NCBI GenBank assembly: GCA_963776735.1
Contig: CAVZNV010000022.1
Coordinates: 222,757-286,756 of the forward strand
From: PALSA-612 sp963776735
GTDB lineage: Bacteria; Actinomycetota; Thermoleophilia; Gaiellales; Gaiellaceae
Length of the DNA: 64,000 nt
Direction of reading: 5' to 3'
The notes below the pieces were generated by a model, which had not been told where the DNA came from, did not search any database, and saw nothing but the letters and a program-made list of their open reading frames with translations. Each line of letters opens with the position of its first letter. The first letter of the stretch is position 1. The position numbers and the translations under genes are program-made. Positions 47,908-55,964 of this stretch are shown here, piece after piece.

Positions 47908-48842
47908 GCGGCTGCCTCCTCGGCGGCCGTGTCCGGCGTGACGTCGACAGCCTTGAACTCGACCTGGTCGCGCGTCAGATCCATGAACGCCTCCTCGAGC
48001 GACACCTGCACCGGCGTCAGCTCGTGGAGGACGAGGTGGTTGGCGGCGGCGATCTCGCCGACCTGGTCGGACGTCAGGCCGCTGATCTGCACCTCGTCGC
48101 CGGTCACGGTCGCGGTCACGTCCGGCTGGACGACGAGGTCGCGGAGCTGCGCGGCCTGCGGCGTCCGCACCTTCACGAGCTTGCCGGAGGCGCGCCGCAC
48201 GAACTCGTCCACGGTCATGTCTGCGATCAGGTTGCCGCGACCGATCACGATCAGGTGGTCGGCCGTCACGGCCATCTCGCTCATCAGATGCGAGGAGACG
48301 AAGACGGTTCGCCCCTCGGCGGCGAGACCCTTGAGCAGGTTCCGGATCCAGTGGATGCCCTCGGGGTCGAGGCCGTTCACCGGCTCGTCGAGGATCAGCG
48401 TCGCCGGATCGCCGAGCAGCGCGGCGGCGATGCCGAGCCGCTGGCCCATCCCGAGCGAGAACTGGCCGGCGCGCTTCCGCGCGACGTCGTGCAGCCCGAC
48501 GAGGTCGATCAGCTCCGAGACGCGGCGCTTCGGAATCCCGTGCGTCTGCGCGAGTGCGAGCAGGTGGTGGTACGCCGACCGGCCCGTGTGCACGGACTTC
48601 GCCTCGAGGAGCGCGCCCACCTCGTGCAGCGGTGCAGGGAAGTCGCGATAGCGCTTGCCGTTGACGGTCGCCGTGCCGGCCGTCGGGGCGTCGAGGCCGA
48701 GGACGAGCCGCATCGTCGTGGACTTGCCCGAGCCGTTGGGGCCGAGGAACCCGGTCACGAGCCCGGGCTTGACGGTGAAGGTGAGATCGGAGACGGCCCG
48801 CTTGGCGCCGTAGTCCTTGGTGAGGCCGACGACCTCGATCAC
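47904..48842 (-). CDS. ABC transporter ATP-binding protein
   Basis: 312 aa. Walker A GPNGSGKST at about 35-43, signature FSLGMGQRLGIA (a variant of LSGGQ), Walker B TLILDEPVNGLDPEG, and the switch His in VFVSSHLMSE. The C-terminal extension of about 85 residues is typical of ABC-2 drug/antibiotic exporters of the DrrA/BcrA type. The partner permease follows with a 4-nt overlap but is frameshifted. GTG start. Confidence 0.92.
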   Translation of the reverse strand: MIEVVGLTKDYGAKRAVSDLTFTVKPGLVTGFLGPNGSGKSTTMRLVLGLDAPTAGTATVNGKRYRDFPAPLHEVGALLEAKSVHTGRSAYHHLLALAQTHGIPKRRVSELIDLVGLHDVARKRAGQFSLGMGQRLGIAAALLGDPATLILDEPVNGLDPEGIHWIRNLLKGLAAEGRTVFVSSHLMSEMAVTADHLIVIGRGNLIADMTVDEFVRRASGKLVKVRTPQAAQLRDLVVQPDVTATVTGDEVQISGLTSDQVGEIAAANHLVLHELTPVQVSLEEAFMDLTRDQVEFKAVDVTPDTAAEEAAA

Positions 48843-48934
48843 GTCACGTTGACGCCGATCCGCCTGTCTCGCTTGCGAGGCACGTTCTCATCGTACGCCG
48901 CTCGGCCGGCGGCGCCTTCCCCCGAAGCGGTTCC

Positions 48935-49417
48935 TTAGTGACTTCTTAGCTCTTTTCTCATCATCACCGCGGTCTCGGCGTAGCCGAGCGAGCGGTAGAG
49001 CGAGCGAGCGACCTCGTTGCCGCCGAACACGTTCAGCGCGATCCGGTCGAGGCCGGCAGCCCGCACCTGGTCCTCGAGCAGCTGCATCGTCTCGCGTCCG
49101 TAGCCCCTGCCCCGGAACTCCGGGCCGATCTCGATCGAGTAGACGAAGGCGCCGGCTCCCTCGAAGTCCGTCGTCCGCTCGGCGAACCAGAGGTCGCCGA
49201 CGCGCCGGCCGTCCTCGTCCTCGACGACGTAGATGTGGTGGCCTGACGGGATGCGGCCGTTCGGGAGAAGTCGCGCCCAGTCCTGGTCGGTCTTCGTGCG
49301 CGCAAGCTCCTCGGTGAGGCCGGCGTTCTCGATCATGTCCCGCGCGTACTCGGCCTTTCCGTGCTCGATGTACGCCGGGAGCTCGTCGTCGTGCATCGGG
49401 CGCAGGCGCAGCGGCAC
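48935..49417 (-). CDS. GNAT family N-acetyltransferase
   Basis: 160 aa, complete GNAT fold. VGDLWFAERTT, then the CoA-binding EIGPEFRGRGYGRETMQLLE and ALNVFGGNEVARSLYRSLGY. This is the RimJ/RimL-like general type; acceptor unknown. GTG start at 49417; TAGACT, which begins with the stop codon of the upstream MFS gene, lies 6 nt before it. Confidence 0.85.
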   Translation of the reverse strand: MPLRLRPMHDDELPAYIEHGKAEYARDMIENAGLTEELARTKTDQDWARLLPNGRIPSGHHIYVVEDEDGRRVGDLWFAERTTDFEGAGAFVYSIEIGPEFRGRGYGRETMQLLEDQVRAAGLDRIALNVFGGNEVARSLYRSLGYAETAVMMRKELRSH

Positions 49418-49423
49418 CGGCCG

Positions 49424-49429
49424 AGTCTA
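49424..49429 (-). promoter_or_regulatory. -10-like hexamer overlapping the MFS stop codon
   Basis: TAGACT on the minus strand; its TAG is the stop of the MFS gene (49427-49429). Spacing to the GNAT GTG is 6 nt. Confidence 0.45.
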
Positions 49430-50764
49430 CGGCGCAGTCGCGGGCTCGGCCTCGGGAACGAACGATCGCGAGTCGTAGTGCCGGAAGGCGGGCAGGAGCA
49501 GGGCCGCGACGGCGACTCCGGCGACGCAGAGCACTCCGCCCGAGACGATCGAGGCGCGGACGCCGGCGAGCGAGCCGACGACGCCGGCCTCGACGTCGCC
49601 GAGCAGCGGCCCGGACGAGTAGCTGACCTGCTCGATTCCGGCCAGACGGCCGCGGAGCCGGTCTGGGATCGTCTGGTTCCAGATCGTCGAGCGGAAGATG
49701 CCGCTGACCATGTCGGCCGCGCCCGCGAGGGCCAGCGCCGCGAGCGCCAGCGGCAGGTTCGGCGCGATTCCGAGCAAAGCGATCCCGACTCCCCAGACAG
49801 CTGCGGCGACGATCACGCCCATGCCGTGGCGGTGGACGCGCTTCGTCCAGCCGCTCGTCGCCGTCGCGACCAGCGAGCCGATCGTCGGCGCCGTGTAGAG
49901 CAGTCCGAGCACGCCCGGGCCGCCGAACTCGGTCGCGAAGGCCGGGTAGAGCGCAGCCGGCATGCCGAAGAACATCGCGACCATGTCGACGCCGTACGTG
50001 CCGAGCAGCTCGGGCCGGGAGCGTGCGTAGCGGAAACCCTCGGCGATCCGGCTCAGGCTCGGCGGCTCCGCGTCGGGCGGCGGCGGAACCGCGCGCATCA
50101 TCCCGAGCACCACGAGCGAGACGAGGAAGGTGGCGATGTCGATGCCGAACACGCCCGGCAGGCCGATCGTCGCGATCAGCACGCCTCCGAGCGCCGGGCC
50201 GCCGATCAACCCGATCTGGAAGCGAAGCGAGTCGAGCGCGCCGGCCGCCGTCAGCTCGTCGCGGTCGACGAGGCGCGGCGTGAGCGAGTCGAGCGACGGG
50301 CGCAGGAAGCCGCCGAGCGCTGCCGCACCGGCTTCGACGACGAAGAGGACCCACACCCGGGGCGACGGCAGCAGCGAGTTGACGAGCAGCGCGGTCGAGC
50401 AGAGCGCGAGGCCGCCTTCCGCGATCCGCACCATCCGCCGCCGGTCGACCGCGTCCGCGAAGGCGCCGCCGACGATCGCCGACAGCAGCAGCGGCACGAG
50501 CGCCGCGAGGGCGAGCAGTCCGACGACGGCCGTCGACCCGGTGAGGTGGTAGACCTGGTATGGCACGGCGACGAAGGCGACCTGCGAGCCGAAGAACGAG
50601 ACGGCGAGCCCGATCCAGAGCAGTCGGTACTCGCGGTGCCGACGCAGCGGCCCGATGTCGATCGCGGCCAGCCCGACGATCCGGCGCGCGCCCGACTCGG
50701 GAACTGGCGGCGCCGCGCCGAGGCGCTCGGCCTCGTGCAGCGGCTGATCTCCTGGCTCAGTCAC
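49427..50764 (-). CDS. MFS transporter, DHA3 (EntS-like) type
   Basis: 445 aa, about 12 helices. Landmarks: YRLLWIGLAVSFFGSQVAFVAVPYQVY, GGAFADAVDRRRMVR (motif A), GFLRPSLDSLTPRLV and SRPELLGTYGVDMVAMFFGMP. This matches the enterobactin-exporter-like DHA3 subfamily of drug/siderophore efflux proteins. No siderophore genes are nearby. GTG start. The 189-nt gap upstream holds several inverted repeats instead of an obvious promoter. Confidence 0.87.
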   Translation of the reverse strand: MTEPGDQPLHEAERLGAAPPVPESGARRIVGLAAIDIGPLRRHREYRLLWIGLAVSFFGSQVAFVAVPYQVYHLTGSTAVVGLLALAALVPLLLSAIVGGAFADAVDRRRMVRIAEGGLALCSTALLVNSLLPSPRVWVLFVVEAGAAALGGFLRPSLDSLTPRLVDRDELTAAGALDSLRFQIGLIGGPALGGVLIATIGLPGVFGIDIATFLVSLVVLGMMRAVPPPPDAEPPSLSRIAEGFRYARSRPELLGTYGVDMVAMFFGMPAALYPAFATEFGGPGVLGLLYTAPTIGSLVATATSGWTKRVHRHGMGVIVAAAVWGVGIALLGIAPNLPLALAALALAGAADMVSGIFRSTIWNQTIPDRLRGRLAGIEQVSYSSGPLLGDVEAGVVGSLAGVRASIVSGGVLCVAGVAVAALLLPAFRHYDSRSFVPEAEPATAP

Positions 50765-50821
50765 TCAAGAGACTTTGACGGAACGTGGCTGAGGCCGCCG
50801 GAGCGCGCTGGGCGCCGAGCT

Positions 50822-50859
50822 GACTGCGTCCTCAGTCGCGCCCGTACCCTCCGGGTACG
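50822..50859. repeat. two hairpins in the smpB-MFS gap
   Basis: GACTG-N6-CAGTC (50822-50837) and CGTACCC-TCC-GGGTACG (50843-50859, perfect 7-bp stem with 3-nt loop). CTGCGTCCT occurs at 50824-50832 and again at 50868-50876. Confidence 0.55.
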
Positions 50860-50898
50860 AACACTCCCTGCGTCCTTGCATCACGACGCCCATCACGC

Positions 50899-50947
50899 CC
50901 CGTCGACGGGCACGTTCCGGCAAAGCCTCCTAGCAACACTGTGTTAC
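50899..50947. repeat. palindromes next to the smpB stop
   Basis: CCCGTCGACGGG (50899-50910) and GCAACAC-T-GTGTTAC (50933-50947). The second is of operator size and lies 7 nt from the smpB stop. No T-run follows, so a simple terminator is not indicated. Confidence 0.5.
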
Positions 50948-50953
50948 AAGGAG

Positions 50954-51421
50954 CTAGCGGGTGCGGGACTTGAGGGCGCGCTCGATCTGGCGGTCTGCCT
51001 CGCGCTTCGAGATGTCCCGCCGCTTGTCGCGCAGCTCCTTGCCGCGCGCAAGCGCGAGCTCGACCTTCGCCCGCCCGTCCTTGAAGTAGAGCCGGGTCGC
51101 CACGAGGGTCAGACCCTTCTCTGCGACGCTGCCGCGGAGCCGGTCGATCTCGCGCCGGTGCAGGAGAAGCTTCCGGTCGCGCTCCGGGTCGTGGTTCGCG
51201 AAGCCGCCCTTGTCGTAGGCGGCGATGTTCGCGCCGACGAGCCAGATCTCGTTGCCGCGCACGTCGGCGAAGGCACGCTGGATCGTCGCCCGCCCTTCGC
51301 GGAGCGCCTTCACCTCCGTGCCCTGCAGCACGATCCCGGCCTCGACCCGCTCGAGCAGTTCGTACTCGTGCCGGGCACGGCGGTTGTCCGCCACCAGCTT
51401 CTCTCCGCGAGGCTTCGCCAC
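50954..51421 (-). CDS. smpB: SsrA-binding protein SmpB
   Basis: 155 aa, standard length. Conserved blocks: RRARHEYELLERVEAGIVLQGTEVKALREG (in part), SFADVRGNEI-type motif present here as AFADVRGNEIWL, HDPERDRKLLLHRREI, and a basic C-terminal tail KRRDISKREADRQIERALKS. It binds tmRNA and brings it to stalled ribosomes. The tmRNA gene lies 6.4 kb away on the same strand. GTG start with TAGACT 6 nt upstream. Confidence 0.96.
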   Translation of the reverse strand: MAKPRGEKLVADNRRARHEYELLERVEAGIVLQGTEVKALREGRATIQRAFADVRGNEIWLVGANIAAYDKGGFANHDPERDRKLLLHRREIDRLRGSVAEKGLTLVATRLYFKDGRAKVELALARGKELRDKRRDISKREADRQIERALKSRTR

Positions 51422-51427
51422 GTGGCC

Positions 51428-51433
51428 AGTCTA
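51428..51433 (-). promoter_or_regulatory. -10-like hexamer for smpB overlapping a stop codon
   Basis: TAGACT on the minus strand; TAG is the stop of the zincin-like gene. Spacing to the smpB GTG is 6 nt, the same arrangement as at 49424-49429. Confidence 0.45.
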
Positions 51434-52000
51434 GGGGGCCGGTACGAGGATCTGGCCGGGCGGATCGGCCGGCGGCGCGGCGAGCCACTGCGCGTACGCG
51501 GCGCGGATCAGCCCGCAGATCCGCAGATGGAGCACCGGCGTGACGCGGAAGCCGTAGCCGGTCGTCACCGCGCGCGTGAGCCGGCGGTGGAGCGCGCAGA
51601 GCGCATACGAGTCGGCGAAGTACTCCTCGCTCGTCGGCGTCCGCCAGGCAAAGCCCTCGAGCGCAGCGAAGCGATCGCGCCAGCCGATCGGCTTGAGCAC
51701 GTACTCGTCAAACACGTGGCCCATCTCATGGGCGAAGGTGAAGCGGTCGAGACGGTCGGAGCGCACGATCCGGACTGTCGCGACCGGGTAGGTCCACTCC
51801 ATGCAGCCGATCTCGAAGTTGCTGGCACACGAGCCGATGCCGAAGTCGACGTAGCCGGGCGGGCCGGGCACGGAGAAGTGCGCGAGCCAGGCCGTGTACG
51901 GCTTGGGAGCGTACGGGCGGCCGTCGTGGACGAGGACGGTCGTCGCCAGCAAGGCGCCCATGGCACCGACGACAAGCTTGCCCGCCACCCAGCCGACCAC
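51431..52000 (-). CDS. exported zincin-like protein
   Basis: 189 aa. Residues 1-24 form a signal peptide or anchor (KLVVGAMGALLATTVLV). HEMGH at 91-95 in RFTFAHEMGHVFDEYVL is a zincin metal site, and EEYFADSYALCALHRRL about 30 residues later may give the third ligand (Glu or Asp). Four Cys (CASNFEIGC, CALH, RICGL) could form disulfides outside the cell. Substrate unknown; no close named family recognised. GTG start at 52000. Confidence 0.75.
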   Translation of the reverse strand: MVGWVAGKLVVGAMGALLATTVLVHDGRPYAPKPYTAWLAHFSVPGPPGYVDFGIGSCASNFEIGCMEWTYPVATVRIVRSDRLDRFTFAHEMGHVFDEYVLKPIGWRDRFAALEGFAWRTPTSEEYFADSYALCALHRRLTRAVTTGYGFRVTPVLHLRICGLIRAAYAQWLAAPPADPPGQILVPAP

Positions 52001-52080
52001 GCCGCAGACCTCCTCCCCACGAGGATCCCGGACTCATTTACGTCGAGGAACGGCGTGCTGTCTACGGGCGCCGGCACTTA

Positions 52081-52108
52081 AGAGGGCGCCCCTTTCGAGG
52101 CGCCCTCT
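52081..52108 (-). terminator. terminator hairpin after the exopolysaccharide locus
   Basis: Perfect 10-bp stem AGAGGGCGCC / GGCGCCCTCT with an 8-nt loop. In the leftward direction it is followed by TTAAGT. It lies 27 nt after the stop of the putative anti-sigma gene. Confidence 0.7.
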
Positions 52109-52135
52109 CGGCGATGCTCTCCCTGGGTGCGGTCG

Positions 52136-52756
52136 CTAGACCGCGGGGCACTTCCTGACGTCGGCCTTGTAGCGAGCGTTCGCCTTCGCAACCGCCTTGG
52201 CGTGGGCCTTGAACGCGCCCTGCCGGGCCTTCACGTACTCGCCCCATGCGGCAGCGAGCGCCTTCTGGAGCTTCTTCGCCGAGCCCGTGGACTGCGCGTA
52301 GCGGCCCTTGGCCTTGGCGACGGCGGCCTTGTACGCCGTGTTCGCGGCCGCCAGCTTGGTCTTCAGCTTCGCGTTGGCGGCGCGGATCGTTGCGGCATGA
52401 CGGTTCGCCGCCGTCTTGACGCAGCTCGCCTTGCGGCCGTACTGGTCGGACGCGGGCGTCGCGCTCGGGGCGGACTGGTGCGCCGGCGAGCTGATATGGA
52501 CGACCTGGGCGACATCCGTGAACGCGCTGCGCACGCTCGACGACGCCGCGGCCATGCCGCCGGCGACCGCGAACGATCCGGCAAGCAGCGCCGTGACCGT
52601 TGCTGCCAAGCCGAAACGGAGGCCGGGAAGGCGGCGCGGGGCACGCGCGTCCTCGACCTGCTGCTCGATCGACGCCTCGAGATCGGACGAGGGCCGGGCC
52701 TTCGAGGCCCGCAGCTCGCGTCCCAGGCGTTCGTCGTCGTTCCAGAACTTCTTCAT
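52136..52756 (-). CDS. single-pass membrane protein, putative anti-sigma partner
   Basis: 206 aa. Cytoplasmic N terminus of about 45 residues (NDDERLGRELRASKARPSSD), one hydrophobic segment at about 48-72 (GLAATVTALLAGSFAVAGGM), then an Ala/Lys-rich helical outer region (NAKLKTKLAAANTAYKAAVA) with two Cys. The gene follows the ECF sigma gene by 37 nt, the usual place for a membrane anti-sigma factor. No zinc-finger ASD motif (HxxxCxxC) is present, so the assignment rests on position and topology only. Confidence 0.65.
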   Translation of the reverse strand: MKKFWNDDERLGRELRASKARPSSDLEASIEQQVEDARAPRRLPGLRFGLAATVTALLAGSFAVAGGMAAASSSVRSAFTDVAQVVHISSPAHQSAPSATPASDQYGRKASCVKTAANRHAATIRAANAKLKTKLAAANTAYKAAVAKAKGRYAQSTGSAKKLQKALAAAWGEYVKARQGAFKAHAKAVAKANARYKADVRKCPAV

Positions 52757-52793
52757 CGGGCTCCTCCGTGACGTAGGTATCTAGCTGAGCTGT

Positions 52794-53330
52794 CTAATTG
52801 GGATACCGGCGCGGGGCCAGAAACCTCACAGGGCGCGGCTCCGGCTTCCCGGGGGTCTCGAGGCTCTTGCGCAGTCGCTCGAGCGTCCGGGAAAGCGCGA
52901 CCTCGACCGCGTGCGTCGACTTGCCGGTCAGCTCGGCGATCTGGCGGGCGCTGAGATCGGCGCCGAAGCGCAGCGCCACGAGCTCCCGCCCGGCCTCGTC
53001 GAGCGAGGCCACCGCCTGCCGCAGCTCGAGCCGGCGCAGCGTGTCGGCCTCGACGTCGCCGGGCGCGACCGGCTCGACGGTGTCGTCGAGCTCCTGGAAC
53101 GAGCGCCGCGACAGTGCCGCGTCGGCGATGCAGCGCCTGGCGATGCCGATCAGCCAGCCGATCGGCTCGCCCCTCCGCGGGTCGAAGCTTTCGCGATAGC
53201 GAAGCGCCCGCGCGAACGTCTCGCTCGTGACGTCCTCGGCCTCGGGTCCGTCGCCGAGCCGGTAGGCGACGTACGCGTAGACGGAGCGGATTAGGGGTTT
53301 CGGGTCGGAGAACGGATCAGCGCGCCACAT
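52794..53330 (-). CDS. ECF-family RNA polymerase sigma factor
   Basis: 178 aa. Sigma region 2: IRSVYAYVAYRLGDGPEAEDVTSETFARAL (in part), region 4: LRQAVASLDEAGRELVALRFGADLSARQIAELTGKSTHAVEVALSR (in part). Complete and of normal ECF size. The ATG at 53330 overlaps the end of the upstream ligase-TPR gene by 14 nt, tying its expression to the exopolysaccharide genes. The candidate membrane anti-sigma gene follows. Confidence 0.9.
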   Translation of the reverse strand: MWRADPFSDPKPLIRSVYAYVAYRLGDGPEAEDVTSETFARALRYRESFDPRRGEPIGWLIGIARRCIADAALSRRSFQELDDTVEPVAPGDVEADTLRRLELRQAVASLDEAGRELVALRFGADLSARQIAELTGKSTHAVEVALSRTLERLRKSLETPGKPEPRPVRFLAPRRYPN

Positions 53331-55218
53331 GGGTCGCTCCTGCTCGAGGGATGTCCGGGTTCTTAGGATCGAGGGCGCGAGCGCGGGCGAAGGCCGCTGT
53401 CGACTCGGAGCCGCTGGTCGCGTAGCCGAGGTCGAACCAGAGCTGCCAGTTCCTCGGATCGGCCGCGATCGCCCGCCGGTACGACGTCGCCGCGGCGGAG
53501 AAGTCGCCCGCGCCGAATTGCGCGTTTCCGAGGAGCTCCCACGGCCCGGCCGACCACGGCAGCCACGTGTGCGCGGTGCGCGCGTCCGCGGCCGCCGTGC
53601 TCCACCTCTTTGCCGCTGCGGCCGAGACGCTCGCGGACGCAGCCCGGTTCCCGGCGAAGCAGACGAGCGCGAACGCGCCGACGACACTCGCGAGCGCAAC
53701 ACCCGCGTAGCGCACGCGTGGCGAGAGCGTCCGGGGTCGGCTCTCGTCTCGGGCTGCGATCAGTGCCGCCGCGCCGCAGACGAGCGCGGTGACCGTGACC
53801 GCAGGCATCTCCCAGTCCCAGTCGACTCCGGCGTGGACGAGGTAGGCCGCGTACGCGCCGAGCGCGACGGGCACGAGCGGGAGCCGGCGGGAACGAGCGG
53901 CGAGGAACGGCGCGGAGAGCATCAGGGCGAGCAGGCCGAGGCCGACGAGCCCGAGCTCGGCCGCGGTCTCGAGGTAGAGACTGTGCGCGTCGCGCACCTC
54001 CTGGCCGTTCGGGCGGTGAACGCGCCAGTACTGCTCATAGCTCCCGGCCCCGCCGCCGAGCAGCGGGTGCGCTTCGAACTCGTGCCAGGCGGCCGTCCAG
54101 AGGTCGATGCGCCCGTTGCTGGAGAGCGTGAAGACGCGGCTGCTGAGGAGCGTACCGCTGACGGGCGCCGACTCGAACGAGTGCACTGCCTTGCGGACGA
54201 CCGTGAGCGGGCCGCCCGCTGCGACAAGGGCGAGAACGACGCCGATGAACGCGCCGGCGAGAGCCCCGACAAACGCGCGTCGTGCCTGCCTACCAGGCTC
54301 GATCCGCGACTCGACCGCAGCGAGCACGAGCGGAACGACGGCGCTCGCGGCGACGAGGGCGACCAGGGCGAGCGCGAGGCGGTGCCCGTCATGCGCCGCG
54401 CGGCCGGCCGTGCTGTCGACCGTCGTCAACGCATGGGAGCGCGACGCGAGCAGGACGACGGCCGCGGACGGAGCCACGAGCGCGAGCAGCGAGACGAGCA
54501 GCCGCAACCGGGTCGGGTCGAGCGCGACCGCGACGGCGAGACCGACGGCGAGCGCCAGCCAGCTGCCGCGACTGAAGGTGAAGTAGAGCGCCAGGACGAG
54601 CACCGGCAGCGTCGCCGCAGCGGCCGCGCGTCCCCGGCGGCTCGCGGCCCTTGCCGCCTGGCCCGCCGCGAGCACGGCGCCCATCGCCGCGAAGATGCCG
54701 AGGGCGTTCCAGTAGCCCACGGGCTCGGACAGCCGGTAGCCGCCGATCGAGTCGAACGATCCGATCCGGTCCGGCAGCAGGCGTGTGGCGACCGCGTAGC
54801 AGCAGATGACCGCAATCGCGGCCGTCGCCGAGCCGAGCAGGGCCGGAACGGACCGCGGCCGCACGAGCAGCACGAGCGCGGCGAGCGCAGAAACGTACAC
54901 GAGCGCGCGCTCGAGCTCTTCCACCGACTCGACGCGAACGGCGGACCAGGCGATCGAGAGCGCGATCCAGCCGACGAGCGCACCCGCTGCGCCCAGGAAC
55001 CAGACCTCGGCGCGCGACAGCGACACCGCCTTGCCGAGCAGCAGCACCATCGCCGCCGCCCAGAGGAAGACGAGCGTGCTCCACCCCCAGCTGGTCGGGA
55101 AGTAGCCACCGTGGGCGGCCGCGAGAATGCCGAGGACGAGCGCGATGCCCGCCGCGCCGGCGTGCCGTCGCCAGTCCGGCGACGAAAGGCGTGCCGCGGA
55201 AGCCGCGTAGCTCGTCAT
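53317..55218 (-). CDS. O-antigen ligase/polymerase-like membrane protein with TPR tail
   Basis: 633 aa. About 12 hydrophobic segments to residue 520. The ligase signature region is the periplasmic loop with RIDLWTAAWHEFEAHPLLGGGAGSYEQYW (in part) and RDAHSLYLETAAELGLVG. After residue 550 a periplasmic TPR-like tail (WELLGNAQFGAGDFSAAATS, FDLGYATSGSESTAAFARAR). This Wzy/WaaL-TPR architecture is common in actinobacteria and polymerises or attaches surface glycans. The ATG at 55218 overlaps the TagA-type gene by 4 nt. A second ligase family member is at 57052. Confidence 0.87.
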   Translation of the reverse strand: MTSYAASAARLSSPDWRRHAGAAGIALVLGILAAAHGGYFPTSWGWSTLVFLWAAAMVLLLGKAVSLSRAEVWFLGAAGALVGWIALSIAWSAVRVESVEELERALVYVSALAALVLLVRPRSVPALLGSATAAIAVICCYAVATRLLPDRIGSFDSIGGYRLSEPVGYWNALGIFAAMGAVLAAGQAARAASRRGRAAAAATLPVLVLALYFTFSRGSWLALAVGLAVAVALDPTRLRLLVSLLALVAPSAAVVLLASRSHALTTVDSTAGRAAHDGHRLALALVALVAASAVVPLVLAAVESRIEPGRQARRAFVGALAGAFIGVVLALVAAGGPLTVVRKAVHSFESAPVSGTLLSSRVFTLSSNGRIDLWTAAWHEFEAHPLLGGGAGSYEQYWRVHRPNGQEVRDAHSLYLETAAELGLVGLGLLALMLSAPFLAARSRRLPLVPVALGAYAAYLVHAGVDWDWEMPAVTVTALVCGAAALIAARDESRPRTLSPRVRYAGVALASVVGAFALVCFAGNRAASASVSAAAAKRWSTAAADARTAHTWLPWSAGPWELLGNAQFGAGDFSAAATSYRRAIAADPRNWQLWFDLGYATSGSESTAAFARARALDPKNPDIPRAGATHVAR

Positions 55219-55964
55219 CGCCGCGACACCGCTAGAGCGAGCCGTGCAAACGCCGGAAGGCCGTCCTTCAGGTACCTCGATGCCATGCGCCGCGGCTCCT
55301 GCGCCAGCCGCCAGAGCCATTCGAGCCCGGCGCTCGACACGGCCGCGGGAGCGGTCTTGCGAAGACCCGCCGCCATGTCCACCGCGCCGCCGACGCCGAT
55401 CACGACGCAGCGGTGCCCGGTGAGGAGCCGCGCGATCCGGTCGGCGATCAGCTCGCCGCCCGGCGGCGAGACGGCGATGAGCACGAGGTTCGCGTCGCGG
55501 GCGTGCACGTCGCCGACCAGGCCCTCGATCCACCAGTCCGCGACCGCTCCGTGCTCGCGCACGACGAGCTCGCGGCCGGCTCTCGCGATCAGCGCCCCGA
55601 AGCGATCGCCGGACTCCGCGGAGGCGCCGAGGAGCGCGATCCTGGTCGTGCCGGGGGCAAACGACGGGTCGTAGGCGAGCCTGCCGCAGAGCTCGCGACC
55701 CGTCACGCGTCCGGTGCGCGAGCCGAGCCGCTTCAGCGCCAGCTCGACCGGCCAGCCGTCCGCTGTCCACGCACCTGCTCGCCGGGTCGCCTCTCGAAAC
55801 TGCGGGTCGCGCTCGAAGAGGTCGAGGTGGTGGAGGTTGAGCGTCTGGATCCGCTTCGGGCTGCCGTCGCGCAGCCCCTGCGCCAGAGCGTCCATCGTTT
55901 CGACGACCCGCCCGTCGCCGACGGCAGCAGCCAGGAACTGCCGGAGGTCGGCCGAGCGCTTCAT
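55215..55964 (-). CDS. WecG/TagA/CpsF-type glycosyltransferase
   Basis: 249 aa. Family pattern: KRIQTLNLHHLDLFERD, the GW-x-V-E block WTADGWPVELALKRLG, TRIALLGASAES, LVLIAVSPPGGE, and the C-terminal VSSAGLEWLWRLAQEPRRMASRYL. TagA enzymes transfer a ManNAc-type sugar from UDP to a lipid-linked acceptor at the membrane. Here it presumably adds a residue to the exopolysaccharide unit. 4-nt overlaps with both neighbours. Confidence 0.88.
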   Translation of the reverse strand: MKRSADLRQFLAAAVGDGRVVETMDALAQGLRDGSPKRIQTLNLHHLDLFERDPQFREATRRAGAWTADGWPVELALKRLGSRTGRVTGRELCGRLAYDPSFAPGTTRIALLGASAESGDRFGALIARAGRELVVREHGAVADWWIEGLVGDVHARDANLVLIAVSPPGGELIADRIARLLTGHRCVVIGVGGAVDMAAGLRKTAPAAVSSAGLEWLWRLAQEPRRMASRYLKDGLPAFARLALAVSRR

